The notes under the pieces are model-generated. The model was given only the letters and a program-made list of their open reading frames with translations. It did not search any database and was not told where the DNA came from. From NCBI RefSeq assembly GCF_004331955.1, contig NZ_CP036532.1, positions 3,038,001-3,102,000 on the forward strand: a stretch of DNA of 64,000 nucleotides. Direction: 5' to 3'. The stretch comes from Roseitalea porphyridii. GTDB taxonomy: Bacteria > Pseudomonadota > Alphaproteobacteria > Rhizobiales > Rhizobiaceae. This document shows, piece after piece, positions 1-9,077 of this stretch (position 1 is the first letter of the stretch; each line of letters begins with the position of its first letter). The position numbers were made by a program, and so were the translations under genes.

Positions 1-7
1 CGACCAT
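1..7 (-). CDS. Possible first codons of soxD (sarcosine oxidase delta), cut by the window edge
   Basis: On the minus strand an ATG at 7..5 follows the soxB stop codon by one base, and only two codons are inside the window. In heterotetrameric sarcosine oxidase operons the order soxB-soxD-soxA-soxG is common, so a translationally coupled soxD is the natural candidate. The identity is inferred from context only; no diagnostic residue is visible. Confidence 0.35.
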
Positions 8-8
8 G

Positions 9-1262
9 TCAGTGCGCCACCGCCGCCGCGGCGGCCTCGTCGATCAGCCGGCCCGTGGTGAACCGTTCGAGCGTGTAGCCGGCATTGATCGGATGGGGAT
101 TGTCGTTGGCGATGGTGTGCGCGAACACGTGGCCTGAACCGGGCGTCGCCTTGAACCCGCCCGTGCCCCAGCCGCAATTGACGTAGAGCCCCGGCACCGG
201 GGTCCTGGCGATGATCGGCGACCGGTCGGGCGTCACGTCGACGATGCCGCCCCAGGAGCGCAGCATCTTCATGCGGGTGAACACGGGGAACATCTCGCAG
301 ATCGCTTCGAGGGTATGTTGAAGAATGTGCAGCCCGCCGGTCTGCGAATAGGAGGTGTACTGGTCGGTGCCCGCGCCGATCACCAGTTCGCCCTTGTCGG
401 ACTGGGAGATGTAGGCGTGCACCGTGTTGGACATCACCACGCACGGAAAGCACGGCTTGACCGGCTCGGAGACGAGCGCCTGCAACGGAAAGCTCTCGAG
501 CGGCATGCGCACGTCGGCCATCTCCATCAGCACCGAGGTATGGCCGGCCGCGACCACGCCCACCTTCTTTGCGCCGATGAAGCCGCGTGTCGTCTCGACC
601 CCGGTGACCTGGCCATTGCCGGACCTGCGGATGCCGGTCACCGCGCAATTCTCGATCACGTGCACGCCGCGCGCCGAGGCCGCCCGCGCATAGCCCCAGG
701 CGACCGCGTCGTGCCGCGCCGTGCCGCCGCGCCGCTGCAGCGCCGCGCCCATCACCGGATAGCGCGCGCTCTGCGAGATGTTCAGCGGCGGGCAGTAGTC
801 CTTGGCCTGCTCGGGCGTCAGCCATTCATTGTCGACGCCGTTGAGCCGGTTGGCGTGAATGTGCCGTTTGAAGACCTGCACGTCATGGACATTGTGCGCC
901 AGCATCATCACGCCGCGTGGCGAGTACATGACGTTGTAATTGATGTCCTGGCTCAGCCCTTCCCACAGCTTGACCGCGTGGTCGTAGAGCCCGGCCGATT
1001 CGTCATAGAGATAGTTGGAGCGGATGATCGTCGTGTTGCGGCCGGTGTTCCCCCCGCCGAGCCACCCCTTTTCGAGCACCGCGACATTGGTGATGCCGTG
1101 CTCCTTGGCCAGATAATAGGCCGTCGCAAGGCCGTGCCCGCCGGCCCCGACGATGATCACGTCATAAGAGGCGCGCGGTTCGGGCGAGGCCCATTGCCGG
1201 TCCCATCCGGCGTGGCCGCGCATGGCTTCGCGCGCGACGGCAAAGGCGGAATATCGGCGCAT
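9..1262 (-). CDS. soxB: Sarcosine oxidase, beta subunit
   Basis: This is the FAD/FMN-binding beta subunit of heterotetrameric sarcosine oxidase. The cytosolic complex oxidatively demethylates sarcosine to glycine and passes the one-carbon unit to tetrahydrofolate. The reading frame is open further upstream, but the ATG at 1262 gives 417 residues, the usual family length, starting MRRYSAF. A Rossmann dinucleotide motif ([14 protein letters not shown]) lies near residue 38, followed by a DAO-type fold with GGNTGRNTT and a C-terminal TPDRSPII[10 protein letters not shown] block typical of SoxB. The RGGTARHD segment near residue 180 is where the covalent-FMN histidine of the family is expected. 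The rest of the operon would lie left of the window. The glycine- and C1-producing role fits with purU at 46.4 kb, but the two are not linked. Confidence 0.93.
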   Translation of the reverse strand: MRRYSAFAVAREAMRGHAGWDRQWASPEPRASYDVIIVGAGGHGLATAYYLAKEHGITNVAVLEKGWLGGGNTGRNTTIIRSNYLYDESAGLYDHAVKLWEGLSQDINYNVMYSPRGVMMLAHNVHDVQVFKRHIHANRLNGVDNEWLTPEQAKDYCPPLNISQSARYPVMGAALQRRGGTARHDAVAWGYARAASARGVHVIENCAVTGIRRSGNGQVTGVETTRGFIGAKKVGVVAAGHTSVLMEMADVRMPLESFPLQALVSEPVKPCFPCVVMSNTVHAYISQSDKGELVIGAGTDQYTSYSQTGGLHILQHTLEAICEMFPVFTRMKMLRSWGGIVDVTPDRSPIIARTPVPGLYVNCGWGTGGFKATPGSGHVFAHTIANDNPHPINAGYTLERFTTGRLIDEAAAAAVAH

Positions 1263-1578
1263 CGGTGCCACCATCGGTTCGAACTGCGGCGCAAAAAAGC
1301 ATAGCGTCGCGACCGATTCCAGCCGGATTGCGACAGCGGGGGGCGCTGTGAGCTCTGCCCGGGTCGGGAACCGGCCGTTCCTGCCCGCGTTGGTTCGGCA
1401 AGGCTGACAAATGCGCGTCATATCGGCGCGGCAGACTGGACTTTGTAAGGTTAAGCTGTTATCTGCATCGCAATCGTCTGGCCGGCGGCTTTGCGACCGA
1501 TTTTTTGCGTTCAACGTTCGCCTGCGTATGCGGCAGCCGCCGACCGGATTTTTCGAACACCAAAGGAACGGGATCAAA
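1263..1578. other. Divergent intergenic region between soxB and rpsU
   Basis: These 316 bases carry no convincing gene. Frames that stay open here are extensions of soxB and rpsU and lack Shine-Dalgarno sequences. The region must hold the soxB promoter (leftward) and the rpsU promoter (rightward). An AT-richer patch around 1440-1465 is the likeliest rpsU promoter, but no clean -35/-10 pair can be asserted. Confidence 0.5.
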
Positions 1579-1800
1579 TTGCAAGTACTTGTCCGTGACA
1601 ACAATGTCGACCAGGCCCTGCGCGTGCTGAAGAAGAAGATGCAGCGCGAAGGCGTTTTCCGCGAGATGAAGCTGCGCGGCCACTACGAAAAGCCGTCGGA
1701 AAAGCGCGCTCGCGAAAAGGCCGAGGCCGTGCGCCGCACGCGCAAGCTGGCCCGCAAGCGCGCCCAGCGCGAAGGTCTGCTGGCCAAGAAGGGCCGCTGA
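1579..1800 (+). CDS. rpsU: 30S ribosomal protein bS21, TTG start
   Basis: bS21 is a small basic protein of the 30S subunit near the anti-Shine-Dalgarno end of 16S rRNA and takes part in initiation. The 73-residue product begins (M)[13 protein letters not shown] and ends in the Lys/Arg-rich tail ending GLLAKKGR, matching alphaproteobacterial bS21. The frame is open upstream, but homology and the AAGGAACGG Shine-Dalgarno at about 1563-1571 place the start on the TTG at 1579. The rare start codon may set low or tunable expression. The gene is monocistronic and followed by a Rho-independent terminator. Confidence 0.93.
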   Translation: MQVLVRDNNVDQALRVLKKKMQREGVFREMKLRGHYEKPSEKRAREKAEAVRRTRKLARKRAQREGLLAKKGR

Positions 1801-1878
1801 GCGTCGGTCTCCGGCGTCCGGTCCTGCCGCGAACGTGTCGCGTTTGCCGCGAATTCGTCCAGATTGAATTCCATCCAT

Positions 1879-1909
1879 GGCGTGACCTGACAATGGCCAC
1901 GCCTTTTTT
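1879..1909 (+). terminator. Rho-independent terminator after rpsU
   Basis: A GGCGTG stem (1879-1884) pairs with CACGCC (1898-1903) and is followed directly by six T residues (1904-1909). It lies 78 bases after the rpsU stop and upstream of the next gene, separating the two transcripts. Confidence 0.8.
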
Positions 1910-1948
1910 GTGCGCAAGAGCTGATAGGTGCGAGAGGGATCAACGGTG

Positions 1949-2821
1949 ATGAACGGGCATGATTTCGCCGCGCGCGGCGCGACCGCGACCGGCCGCGATG
2001 GCCGGCGTCCCGCGCGTCTGACCGCACTTGCGCTGGCGTGCGCGGCGGCGCTTTCCGTCGCCGGCTGCCAGACGGCCGCGCTGCAGGGCGAGGTGGCGAC
2101 GATCGAGGCCGAACAGGGCAGCGCTGAGAACATCGCCTCTCTGACCGAGGTGATCCGCGCCAATCCCAATGACGCCCGCGCCTTCAATGTGCGCGGCTCG
2201 GCTTTCGGACGCGGTGGCCGCTACCGCGAGGCGCTCGAGGATTTCGACCGGGCGATCGCCATCGATCCGCGCTTCTACGAGGCCTATGCCAACCGCGCGC
2301 TGATCCACCGCTTCCTCGGCGACCAGGCGAGCGCGGCGGCCGATTATTCGGCGGCTCTGCGCATCAATCCCAACTACGACAAGGCCTATATCGGCCGCGG
2401 CGAACTGTATCGGCGCGCCGGCCGCGTCGACGAGGCCTTCGGCGACTTCCAGCGCGCCATCCAGCTCGACACCACCGATCCGCGCGCCTACCACCGGCGC
2501 GGCCTGATCTACCAGACGCGCAACCAGCACCAGTTCGCGATCGATGATTTCTCGACGGCGATCTCGCTGCAGCCCGATGCGCCCGAGCCCTACAATGCCC
2601 GCGCCATCTCCTATCTGGCGCTCAGCCAGCTCGACAACGCGTTCGATGACGCCAACTTCGCCATCGAGCTCGACCGCAACAATGCCGAGAGCTGGCTCAA
2701 CCAGGGGCTCGTCTACGAGGCCCGTGGCGAGAACGAACGGGCGGCCCGCTCCTATCGTCGCGCCCTGCAGATCGATTCGGACCTGACCATCGCCCGCAAT
2801 GCGCTGGGCCGGGTGAGCTAG
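1949..2821 (+). CDS. TPR-repeat lipoprotein (NlpI-like organisation)
   Basis: The product is a predicted lipid-anchored tetratricopeptide protein of 290 residues. After a basic N-terminus and a hydrophobic stretch (about residues 24-39) comes a lipobox ending SVAGC with Cys40, followed by five to six TPR units from about residue 68 to the end (for example AFNVRGSAFGRGGRYREALEDF). TPRs mediate protein-protein contacts; NlpI-type lipoproteins scaffold envelope hydrolases, but a specific partner cannot be named here. The ATG at 1949 is preferred over an upstream in-frame start because of the GAGAGGG sequence at about 1931. The stop codon overlaps the stop of the convergent gene in one CTAG. Confidence 0.8.
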   Translation: MNGHDFAARGATATGRDGRRPARLTALALACAAALSVAGCQTAALQGEVATIEAEQGSAENIASLTEVIRANPNDARAFNVRGSAFGRGGRYREALEDFDRAIAIDPRFYEAYANRALIHRFLGDQASAAADYSAALRINPNYDKAYIGRGELYRRAGRVDEAFGDFQRAIQLDTTDPRAYHRRGLIYQTRNQHQFAIDDFSTAISLQPDAPEPYNARAISYLALSQLDNAFDDANFAIELDRNNAESWLNQGLVYEARGENERAARSYRRALQIDSDLTIARNALGRVS

Positions 2822-4569
2822 CTTTTCCAGGGCGTCTCGTCGTCGAGCGCCACCCCCTGCCGCAACAGATCGATATGCGGCTGCGACGAGGCAGGCCCCT
2901 CCGGCGGCAGGTTCGTCGCGATCAGGCGGCTGCGCACCGAACCCGACCAGTATTCCAGATGCGTGAAGATGCGGCCGAAGAAGCCGTAGGGCGCCCGCGC
3001 GATCGCCAGATGATGGTCGGCCACGCCGGCGCCGAACAGGCCGGTCATCGGCCCCGACACCACATCGCCGAAGAACACCAGCCAGTGCCGGTCGAAGATG
3101 TTGGTCCAGCGCACCGCCGAAAACAGCGCGGTGTGGCGCGCCACCAGCGCATCGTCGTCGTGGCGCGGCGCGTAAAGGATCGACCGGTCGACCGCGTCGG
3201 GCAGCGGCGGGCAGGCCGGCACCAGCCCGTCGCGCTTGAGGCCGTCGAACTCGGCCCGGTCCCGCGCCAGCAGGAACTCCGCATGGGTCAGCGGACTGCC
3301 CAGCGTGACGAAATCCGAGATCAGCCAGCCGCCCTGCGGCCGCGCGATCGCCTTCGATACATCCCGCTGCAGCGCCCGGAAGGCGGCGATGTCGAACCCA
3401 TCGCGCGCCTTGCCGTCGGGCGCGTGCTTGTCGACATAGTCGCTCATGGCGACCAGCGCCGCGCGCCCTTCCTTGTCCAGAACGCCGCCCGCCACCGGCC
3501 CGCGCTCGGCCCAGAAATGCCGCAGCAGGTCGTAGGCGATCACCGATCCGAGCGAATGGGCGACGATCACCACGCGCTGGTAGGTCCGCTTCGGACGCGC
3601 GTCATGGTCGTACTGGAGCGCGAAACGCCGCCGCTCTTCCTCCTTGTCGGGCACCTCGCCGTGCAGGTTGCGCAGGAGTTCGAGCCCGCGCTCCATCACC
3701 GCCGCGCGCTTGGCGACCGTCGACGGCTCGGGGCGCACATAACGCGCCACATCGCCGAAATAGGGAACCAGGAACGACTGGATGAGAAGGCCGATCAGGC
3801 CCGACAGCAGAAACGAAAGGAAACTCGCGCCGGCGACGATGTCGGCCGGAACCAGCCAGATGACGATCGCGCCGATGACGAACGGCATGCCGAGCGCGAA
3901 CACCACGTCGAACGTGCCCACGGTGCCGGCGGGGCGGCCGAAGAGCCGCCGTCCGAGCACGAGGGCGACCAGGGCACTCGATCCAAGCACGAGGAACGGC
4001 CAGAACGCATCGAAGCCGGTCGGCAGCCAGCGCCCGTCGCCCACGCCGGCACCGAACAGCGTTGCGACGCCGTTGAGCGCGAACGCCACGCCCGCCACCG
4101 TCGCCACCCACAGCAGGATCCAGGCCAGCATCACGTCGGCGGGCACCTGGTGCGGCCAGCGCCACAGCAGCCCCTTGACCCAGGCGATCAGATGATCGCG
4201 CGTGGTTCCTTCCATGATGTCGGCCCAGTAGAGCTCGTAGAAATCGGTGCGCATGCCATTGTCGGCGACCGGGGTGGTGATCCGCGCCAGTTCCTTCGAC
4301 CCGGTGCGCGTGTCCGGCACCAGCCAGCTCTTGTTGACCGGGTCTGGCGGGCCGATCTGGCCGCGCTCGGGATCGCTGACGCGCCGCGACCGGCCCGGCT
4401 CGCGCCGTTCGACATCGTCGGTGAGGTCGAGATCGGTTTCCCACAGCGCCCGCACGATCGACCGCAGCGTCTGCATCGGCCGCTGCTGGCCCATGCCGTG
4501 GATGATCACCACCGCCTGCTTGGGCGGCCGGTCGCCCGCCGGCCCGTCGCTGCCTGCTGGTTCGGCCAT
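2818..4569 (-). CDS. Alpha/beta-hydrolase-fold protein with a membrane insertion
   Basis: This is a 583-residue protein with split hydrolase motifs. The N-terminus has VVIIHGMGQQRP (residues 20-31), resembling the oxyanion-strand HG motif of lipases. Around residue 335 is a nucleophile elbow, VAHSLGSVIAYDLL (GxSxG). Between them, at about residues 146-270, lie four or five hydrophobic segments, so the hydrolase is likely tethered to the inner membrane with its catalytic halves on one face. No lid, signal peptide or known substrate motif is seen. The start at 4569 has a strong GGGGAGG Shine-Dalgarno. Enzymatic activity on lipids or esters is inference. It lies downstream of the pnt operon but is separated from it by a terminator. 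Confidence 0.7.
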   Translation of the reverse strand: MAEPAGSDGPAGDRPPKQAVVIIHGMGQQRPMQTLRSIVRALWETDLDLTDDVERREPGRSRRVSDPERGQIGPPDPVNKSWLVPDTRTGSKELARITTPVADNGMRTDFYELYWADIMEGTTRDHLIAWVKGLLWRWPHQVPADVMLAWILLWVATVAGVAFALNGVATLFGAGVGDGRWLPTGFDAFWPFLVLGSSALVALVLGRRLFGRPAGTVGTFDVVFALGMPFVIGAIVIWLVPADIVAGASFLSFLLSGLIGLLIQSFLVPYFGDVARYVRPEPSTVAKRAAVMERGLELLRNLHGEVPDKEEERRRFALQYDHDARPKRTYQRVVIVAHSLGSVIAYDLLRHFWAERGPVAGGVLDKEGRAALVAMSDYVDKHAPDGKARDGFDIAAFRALQRDVSKAIARPQGGWLISDFVTLGSPLTHAEFLLARDRAEFDGLKRDGLVPACPPLPDAVDRSILYAPRHDDDALVARHTALFSAVRWTNIFDRHWLVFFGDVVSGPMTGLFGAGVADHHLAIARAPYGFFGRIFTHLEYWSGSVRSRLIATNLPPEGPASSQPHIDLLRQGVALDDETPWKS

Positions 4570-4618
4570 GCGCACCTCCCCGCCGTTCGGGCTGAGGATA
4601 CACAAGCCGAAGCACGGC

Positions 4619-4649
4619 AAAAGAAAAAACTGCGGCCGAACGGCCGCAG
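4619..4649 (-). terminator. Rho-independent terminator of the pnt operon
   Basis: A perfect stem CTGCGGCC/GGCCGCAG with a GAAC loop (4630-4649) lies just after the pntB stop. Reading leftward on the minus strand, it is followed by a T-rich run (A-run at 4619-4629 on the plus strand). It separates pntB from the downstream hydrolase gene. Confidence 0.85.
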
Positions 4650-4676
4650 CTCTGCAAAGCGGGGACTATCTGGGCC

Positions 4677-6077
4677 CTATTCGTCCAGCGCCTTGACGAT
4701 GTCCTCGGTCATCTTCTTGGCATCGCCCAGCAGCATCATCGTGCCTTCCTTGTAGAACAAGGTGTTGTCGATGCCCGCATAGCCCGAGCCGAGCGAGCGC
4801 TTGACGAACAGGCAGGTCTTGGCCTTGTCGACGTCGAGGATCGGCATGCCGTAGATCGGCGAGGACTTGTCGTCGCGCGCCGCCGGGTTGGTCACGTCGT
4901 TGGCGCCGATCACATAGGCGACATCGGCCTGCGCGAACTCGGCATTGATGTCCTCGAGCTCGAACACCTCGTCATAGGGCACGTTGGCCTCGGCCAAAAG
5001 CACGTTCATGTGGCCCGGCATGCGCCCCGCCACCGGGTGGATGGCGTAGGACACCTCGACGCCCTCGGCCTTGAGCGTGTCGGCCATCTCGCGCAGCGCG
5101 TGCTGGGCCTGGGCGACGGCCATGCCGTAGCCGGGCACGATGATCACCTTGGAGGCGTTCTTCATCAGGAAGGCGGCGTCGTCCGCCGAGCCCTGCTTGA
5201 CCGTGCGGTCGAAGCCGTCATCGCCGCCGGCTGCGGCGGTCTCGCCGCCGAAGCCGCCAAGGATCACCGAGATGAACGAGCGGTTCATGCCCTTGCACAT
5301 GATGTAGCTGAGGATCGCGCCCGACGAGCCGACCAGCGCGCCGGTGATGATCAGCGCCAGGTTCTCGACGGTGAAGCCGATGCCGGCGGCCGCCCAGCCC
5401 GAATAGGAGTTCAGCATCGACACGACCACCGGCATGTCGGCGCCGCCGATCGGGATGATGATCAGAATGCCGATCGCCAGCGACAACGCGACGATCAGCC
5501 AGAACACGGTATGGCTCTCGCTGGCGACGAGTACCGCGATCAGCACGACGATGGCGATCGCGATGGCCGCGTTGATGACGTGCCGGGCGGGCAGCAGGAT
5601 CGGCTTGCCCGACATGCGGCCGTCGAGCTTCAGGAAGGCGATGATCGAGCCGGTGAAGGTGATCGCGCCGATCGCCACGCCGATCGACATCTCGACCAGC
5701 GCCACCGGCTTGATCGAGCCGACATCGCCGATGCCGAACGAGGCCGGCGAATAGAGCGCGGCGGCGGCGACCAGCACCGCGGCCAGACCGACGAGGCTGT
5801 GGAACCCGGCGACGAGCTGCGGCATCGCCGTCATCGCGATGTTGCGGGCGACATAGGCGCCCACCGAGCCGCCGATGGCGATGCCGACGATGATCAGGAC
5901 CGCGCCGCCCGCTCCGGGCGCGGCGACGAACAGCGTGGTCAGCACGGCGATCGCCATGCCGATCATGCCGAACATGTTGCCCTGGCGCGACGTGGTCGGA
6001 TGGCTCAGCCCGCGCAGCGCGAGAATGAAAAGGATACCCGAGATCAGGTACAGGAAGGAGGCGACGTTGACGGACAT
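4677..6077 (-). CDS. pntB: NAD(P) transhydrogenase, beta subunit
   Basis: PntB is the membrane and NADP(H)-binding subunit of proton-translocating transhydrogenase, which uses the proton gradient to make NADPH from NADH. The 466-residue protein starts at an ATG behind a GAGGCGG element. It has about nine hydrophobic helices up to roughly residue 260, then a cytosolic domain III with VIIVPGYGMAVAQAQ (NADP-binding GYGMAVAQA) near residue 310 and GANDVTNPAA near residue 390. Length and motifs are those of complete family members. It is the last gene of pntAA-pntAB-pntB, 14 bases after pntAB. Confidence 0.97.
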   Translation of the reverse strand: MSVNVASFLYLISGILFILALRGLSHPTTSRQGNMFGMIGMAIAVLTTLFVAAPGAGGAVLIIVGIAIGGSVGAYVARNIAMTAMPQLVAGFHSLVGLAAVLVAAAALYSPASFGIGDVGSIKPVALVEMSIGVAIGAITFTGSIIAFLKLDGRMSGKPILLPARHVINAAIAIAIVVLIAVLVASESHTVFWLIVALSLAIGILIIIPIGGADMPVVVSMLNSYSGWAAAGIGFTVENLALIITGALVGSSGAILSYIMCKGMNRSFISVILGGFGGETAAAGGDDGFDRTVKQGSADDAAFLMKNASKVIIVPGYGMAVAQAQHALREMADTLKAEGVEVSYAIHPVAGRMPGHMNVLLAEANVPYDEVFELEDINAEFAQADVAYVIGANDVTNPAARDDKSSPIYGMPILDVDKAKTCLFVKRSLGSGYAGIDNTLFYKEGTMMLLGDAKKMTEDIVKALDE

Positions 6078-6091
6078 GGTGCGCTACCGCC

Positions 6092-6502
6092 TCACTTGTC
6101 TTTTTTCTTGTACATGGCGAGCATGCGCTGGGTGACCAGGAAGCCGCCGAAGATGTTGACCGAGGCGAGCACTAGCGCGACGAAGCCGAAGCCCGTCGCA
6201 AGCCCGCTCTCGGAAATGCCCACCGCGAGCAGCGCGCCGACGACGATCACTGAGGAGATCGCGTTGGTCACGCTCATCAGCGGCGTGTGCAGCGCCGGCG
6301 TCACCGACCAGACGACGTAGTAGCCCACGAAGATCGCCAGCACGAAGATCGAGAACAGGAACACGAACTCGCTGACGCCGCCCGACTGGACGGTGTCAGC
6401 GGCCGCCGCCACGGCCGGCGGTGCGTCGGCGATCGCCGCGCGCAGGCCCTGAACGGCTTCATCGAGCCGGTCGAGCGCCTGGGATACTGAACTGTCAGCC
6501 AT
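6092..6502 (-). CDS. pntAB: NAD(P) transhydrogenase, alpha-2 subunit (membrane part)
   Basis: In many alphaproteobacteria the alpha subunit is split, and this 136-residue piece is the membrane domain. After a charged N-terminal stretch ([17 protein letters not shown]) come three to four hydrophobic helices, with the typical [24 protein letters not shown] block near residues 68-92 and a C-terminus in MYKKKDK. The start ATG at 6502 overlaps the end of pntAA by 8 bases and has a GGGGGACAAGG Shine-Dalgarno inside pntAA. This indicates translational coupling and equal dosage of the two alpha parts. Confidence 0.95.
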   Translation of the reverse strand: MADSSVSQALDRLDEAVQGLRAAIADAPPAVAAAADTVQSGGVSEFVFLFSIFVLAIFVGYYVVWSVTPALHTPLMSVTNAISSVIVVGALLAVGISESGLATGFGFVALVLASVNIFGGFLVTQRMLAMYKKKDK

Positions 6503-7688
6503 CGGCCTTGTCCCCCTTTTCGGTGTCGCCTTCCGGCTTGGGTTCGGGCGCCGGCCCGCCGAAGCGCGGATGCACCCGTTCGCCGCCATGGGTGAGCAGC
6601 GTCGCCGCGACCAGTTCGTCCTCGCGGTCGATCGCGAGCGCGCCGGTCTCCTTGTCGACCAGCGTCTCGAGGAAGGCGAGCACGTTCTTGGCATAGAGCA
6701 GCGAGGCCGAGGCGGCCACCTGGCCGGGCATGTTGGCGATGCCGATCACCTTGACGTCGTTCTTGGTCGTCACGGTCTGGTCGGCCTTGGCGCCCTCGAC
6801 ATTGCCGCCGCGCTCGACCGCCAGATCGACCAGCACCGAGCCCGGCTTCATCGTGTCGAGCATGGCCTTCGAGACGAGCCTTGGCGCCGGCCGGCCGGGG
6901 ATCAGCGCGGTGGTGATGACGATGTCCTGCTTGGCGATGTGTTCGGCCACCAGTTCGGCCTGCTTGGCCTGGTATTCCCTGGACATCTCCTTGGCGTAGC
7001 CGCCCGCCGTCTCGGCCGCCTTGAACTCCTCGTCCTCGACGGCGACGAACTTGGCGCCGAGCGAGGCGACCTGCTCCTTGGCCGCCGGGCGCACGTCGGT
7101 CGCGGTGACCGCCGCGCCAAGACGCCGCGCGGTGGCGATCGCCTGAAGGCCGGCGACGCCCGCGCCCATCACGAAGACCCGCGCAGCCGGAACCGTGCCG
7201 GCGGCGGTCATCATCATCGGCATGGCGCGGTCATAGGCGTGCGCCGCCTCGATCACCGCCTGGTAGCCGGCCAGGTTCGCCTGAGAGGACAGGACGTCCA
7301 TCGACTGGGCCCGGGTTATGCGCGGCATCAGCTCCATGGCGAAGGCGGAAAGCCCGGCCTTGGCCATCTCGGCGATCGCCTTGTCGGCGTCATAGGGGTC
7401 CATGACGGCGATCACGACCGCGCCGGACTTGTACTTCTTCAGTTCGGCCGAGGTCGGCCGGCGCACCTTGAGCACCATGTCGGCCTTGCCGGCGCCTGCC
7501 GCCGCGGTGACCATGGTGGCCCCGGCGGCCTCGAATTCGGTATCGGGAATGCGCGAGGCGACACCGGCGCCCTTTTCGACCGTCACCGCGTGGCCGGCCT
7601 TGACCAGCCGCTTGACGGTGTCGGGCGAAGCGGCCACGCGCGGCTCGCCACCCTGCGATTCCTTGGCAATGAAGATTGTCAGCGACAC
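6495..7688 (-). CDS. pntAA: NAD(P) transhydrogenase, alpha-1 subunit (NAD-binding part)
   Basis: This is the soluble domain I of the transhydrogenase, which binds NAD(H) on the cytosolic face. The 397-residue product resembles alanine dehydrogenase, with [19 protein letters not shown] at the N-terminus, a Rossmann motif [20 protein letters not shown] near residue 175, and the [20 protein letters not shown] block near residue 270. The start is a GTG at 7688 behind a GGGGGG-type Shine-Dalgarno. It heads the pntAA-pntAB-pntB operon. The C-terminus ends in an acidic, Pro/Lys-rich tail. The gene lies 70 bases after a small cytochrome oxidase-type protein in the same direction. Confidence 0.96.
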   Translation of the reverse strand: MSLTIFIAKESQGGEPRVAASPDTVKRLVKAGHAVTVEKGAGVASRIPDTEFEAAGATMVTAAAGAGKADMVLKVRRPTSAELKKYKSGAVVIAVMDPYDADKAIAEMAKAGLSAFAMELMPRITRAQSMDVLSSQANLAGYQAVIEAAHAYDRAMPMMMTAAGTVPAARVFVMGAGVAGLQAIATARRLGAAVTATDVRPAAKEQVASLGAKFVAVEDEEFKAAETAGGYAKEMSREYQAKQAELVAEHIAKQDIVITTALIPGRPAPRLVSKAMLDTMKPGSVLVDLAVERGGNVEGAKADQTVTTKNDVKVIGIANMPGQVAASASLLYAKNVLAFLETLVDKETGALAIDREDELVAATLLTHGGERVHPRFGGPAPEPKPEGDTEKGDKADG

Positions 7689-7758
7689 GTCCGGATCCCC
7701 CCGCGGCTATCAACTGGTCCGCCGCCCCGTTTCGTCAACGGGTCGGCGCCGATCCGTC

Positions 7759-7980
7759 TCAAAGTACGAACCAGGCCACGATGAGGGCGAGGACGAAAAC
7801 GATCAGCCCGCCGAAGAAGCCGCCGCCGGCGAAGAAGCCGAACGCCATGGCGATCAGCACGGCCGCGGTGGCCACCGTGCCCCACTTGGTCAGCGCGATG
7901 AACAGGTTGAAGGTCTTTTCGTGCTCCTGATAGTCCATCGGCGCGCCGCCCTCGGGGTCGGCTTCGGTGTGCTCGCTCAT
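7759..7980 (-). CDS. aa3-type cytochrome c oxidase subunit IV family protein
   Basis: This 73-residue single-pass or hairpin membrane protein has the MDYQEHEKTFNLFIALTKWG signature, followed by one long hydrophobic segment rich in Gly, Phe and Val (about residues 35-73). The family (bacterial aa3 oxidase subunit IV) is a small accessory subunit of cytochrome c oxidase in alphaproteobacteria. The ATG at 7980 with a GGAGAG element is chosen over an upstream in-frame ATG. It commonly sits next to pntA in rhizobia, as here; no other cox gene is nearby. Confidence 0.85.
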   Translation of the reverse strand: MSEHTEADPEGGAPMDYQEHEKTFNLFIALTKWGTVATAAVLIAMAFGFFAGGGFFGGLIVFVLALIVAWFVL

Positions 7981-8073
7981 TGCGCTCTCCGCTGCAGCAT
8001 TCGGTGGTTGCCGCAGCGCATAGCGAAATCCGGCCCGCACTTCAATGGCGTGGCGACCGCCAGACGCCCGGCC

Positions 8074-8820
8074 TTAGGCAGCCCGTATCGCGTATTGAGC
8101 CGTCGGATGCACACAGAGCGGCGGAAGCACGTCTTCGGACCTGTCGAACAGCAGCCGGGCCTCGGTCTCGGTGAAATAGAAGAGCGGGTTGCGGCTCATC
8201 ACATAGCCGACATTGTTGCGCGAGATGCCGAGCAGAACGGCCTTCACGCACATGCCGTCGGGCTCGAAAGGGCCGGCCAGGCGCGTGGCGCCGAACACGC
8301 GCCGGTAATAGGCTTCGTGCTCGAGCTTGACGGCGCACAGGCAATAGTCGGCCTGCATGTGCAGGGTCATCATGGTCGAAAGGCGGTGCGTCAAAAGCGG
8401 CAGGGCGGGCAGCAGCCGCGATGCCTCGGCGTCGATCGCGAAGCGGCTGGGATCGACGAACGTCATGCCCTGCGCCAGAAGCGGCTGCAGCGTGTCGGCG
8501 AACAGTTCCATGGCGGGCGTCGGCGGCGTTTCCGCCGTCAGCATGTTCAGCCGCATCGACGAAACCAGATTGCCCTCGTGATAAAGGCCGAAAAGATAGG
8601 TGTCCGGATCGAAGTCGAGCGGCTCGATCACGGGGCTCTCGAACTTGCGCTCGTAGACATCGCGCGCGTTGAACGCCTTGCGTCGCAGAAGGCCCACATC
8701 CTCGAAGTCCTCGGGCGTGGAAATGCGCCGGTAATCGACCCCGTTCACCACCGACAACAGGCGCTGAATGGCGTTGGCGCTCACCGTACGTCTCGTGTCT
8801 GCCGCGATGGTCTGGCTCAT
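8074..8820 (-). CDS. FeeM-like N-acyl amino acid synthase/GNAT-type acyltransferase
   Basis: The 248-residue protein resembles the FeeM / autoinducer-synthase branch of the GNAT fold. It has RRISTPEDFEDVGLLRRKAFNARDVYERKF near the N-terminus, then FGLYHEGNLVSSMRLNML (a beta-strand pair typical of the fold) and FVDPSRFAIDAEA in the middle. Such enzymes load long acyl chains from acyl-ACP onto amino acids or related acceptors. The acceptor is unknown here. It lacks a companion acyl carrier protein or regulator. The family call rests on motif impression and length rather than on a catalytic residue. The upstream leader contains three TTAA steps (about 8917-8933). Confidence 0.55.
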   Translation of the reverse strand: MSQTIAADTRRTVSANAIQRLLSVVNGVDYRRISTPEDFEDVGLLRRKAFNARDVYERKFESPVIEPLDFDPDTYLFGLYHEGNLVSSMRLNMLTAETPPTPAMELFADTLQPLLAQGMTFVDPSRFAIDAEASRLLPALPLLTHRLSTMMTLHMQADYCLCAVKLEHEAYYRRVFGATRLAGPFEPDGMCVKAVLLGISRNNVGYVMSRNPLFYFTETEARLLFDRSEDVLPPLCVHPTAQYAIRAA

Positions 8821-9077
8821 GGCCCTTACCTCGGTCCCTCTGCCCGAAGGTAAGTTAAGCTTTATTCGAATGAAGCGAAAAGCCCTAATAAATCGCAGGT
8901 TTCTATTAACCTTAACGCTTAACGATTGACGACAATGCTTTCATCGGCGTGAACACGTGACATGGCGACACGCACCGCCCTGCCTGGCGCAATCGCGTTC
9001 CGGATCGATGCGGCAAAGTATGTGCGCTCAGCGCGATGGCGCCAGGAAGGACGTGCGGCGGGGTGCGCCAACCGCCC

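Noticed and set aside
8917-8933. Triple TTAA steps upstream of the FeeM-like gene as a CtrA site
   Set aside because: The gaps between TTAA halves are 2, 3 and 9 bases, not 7, so the CtrA consensus is not met.
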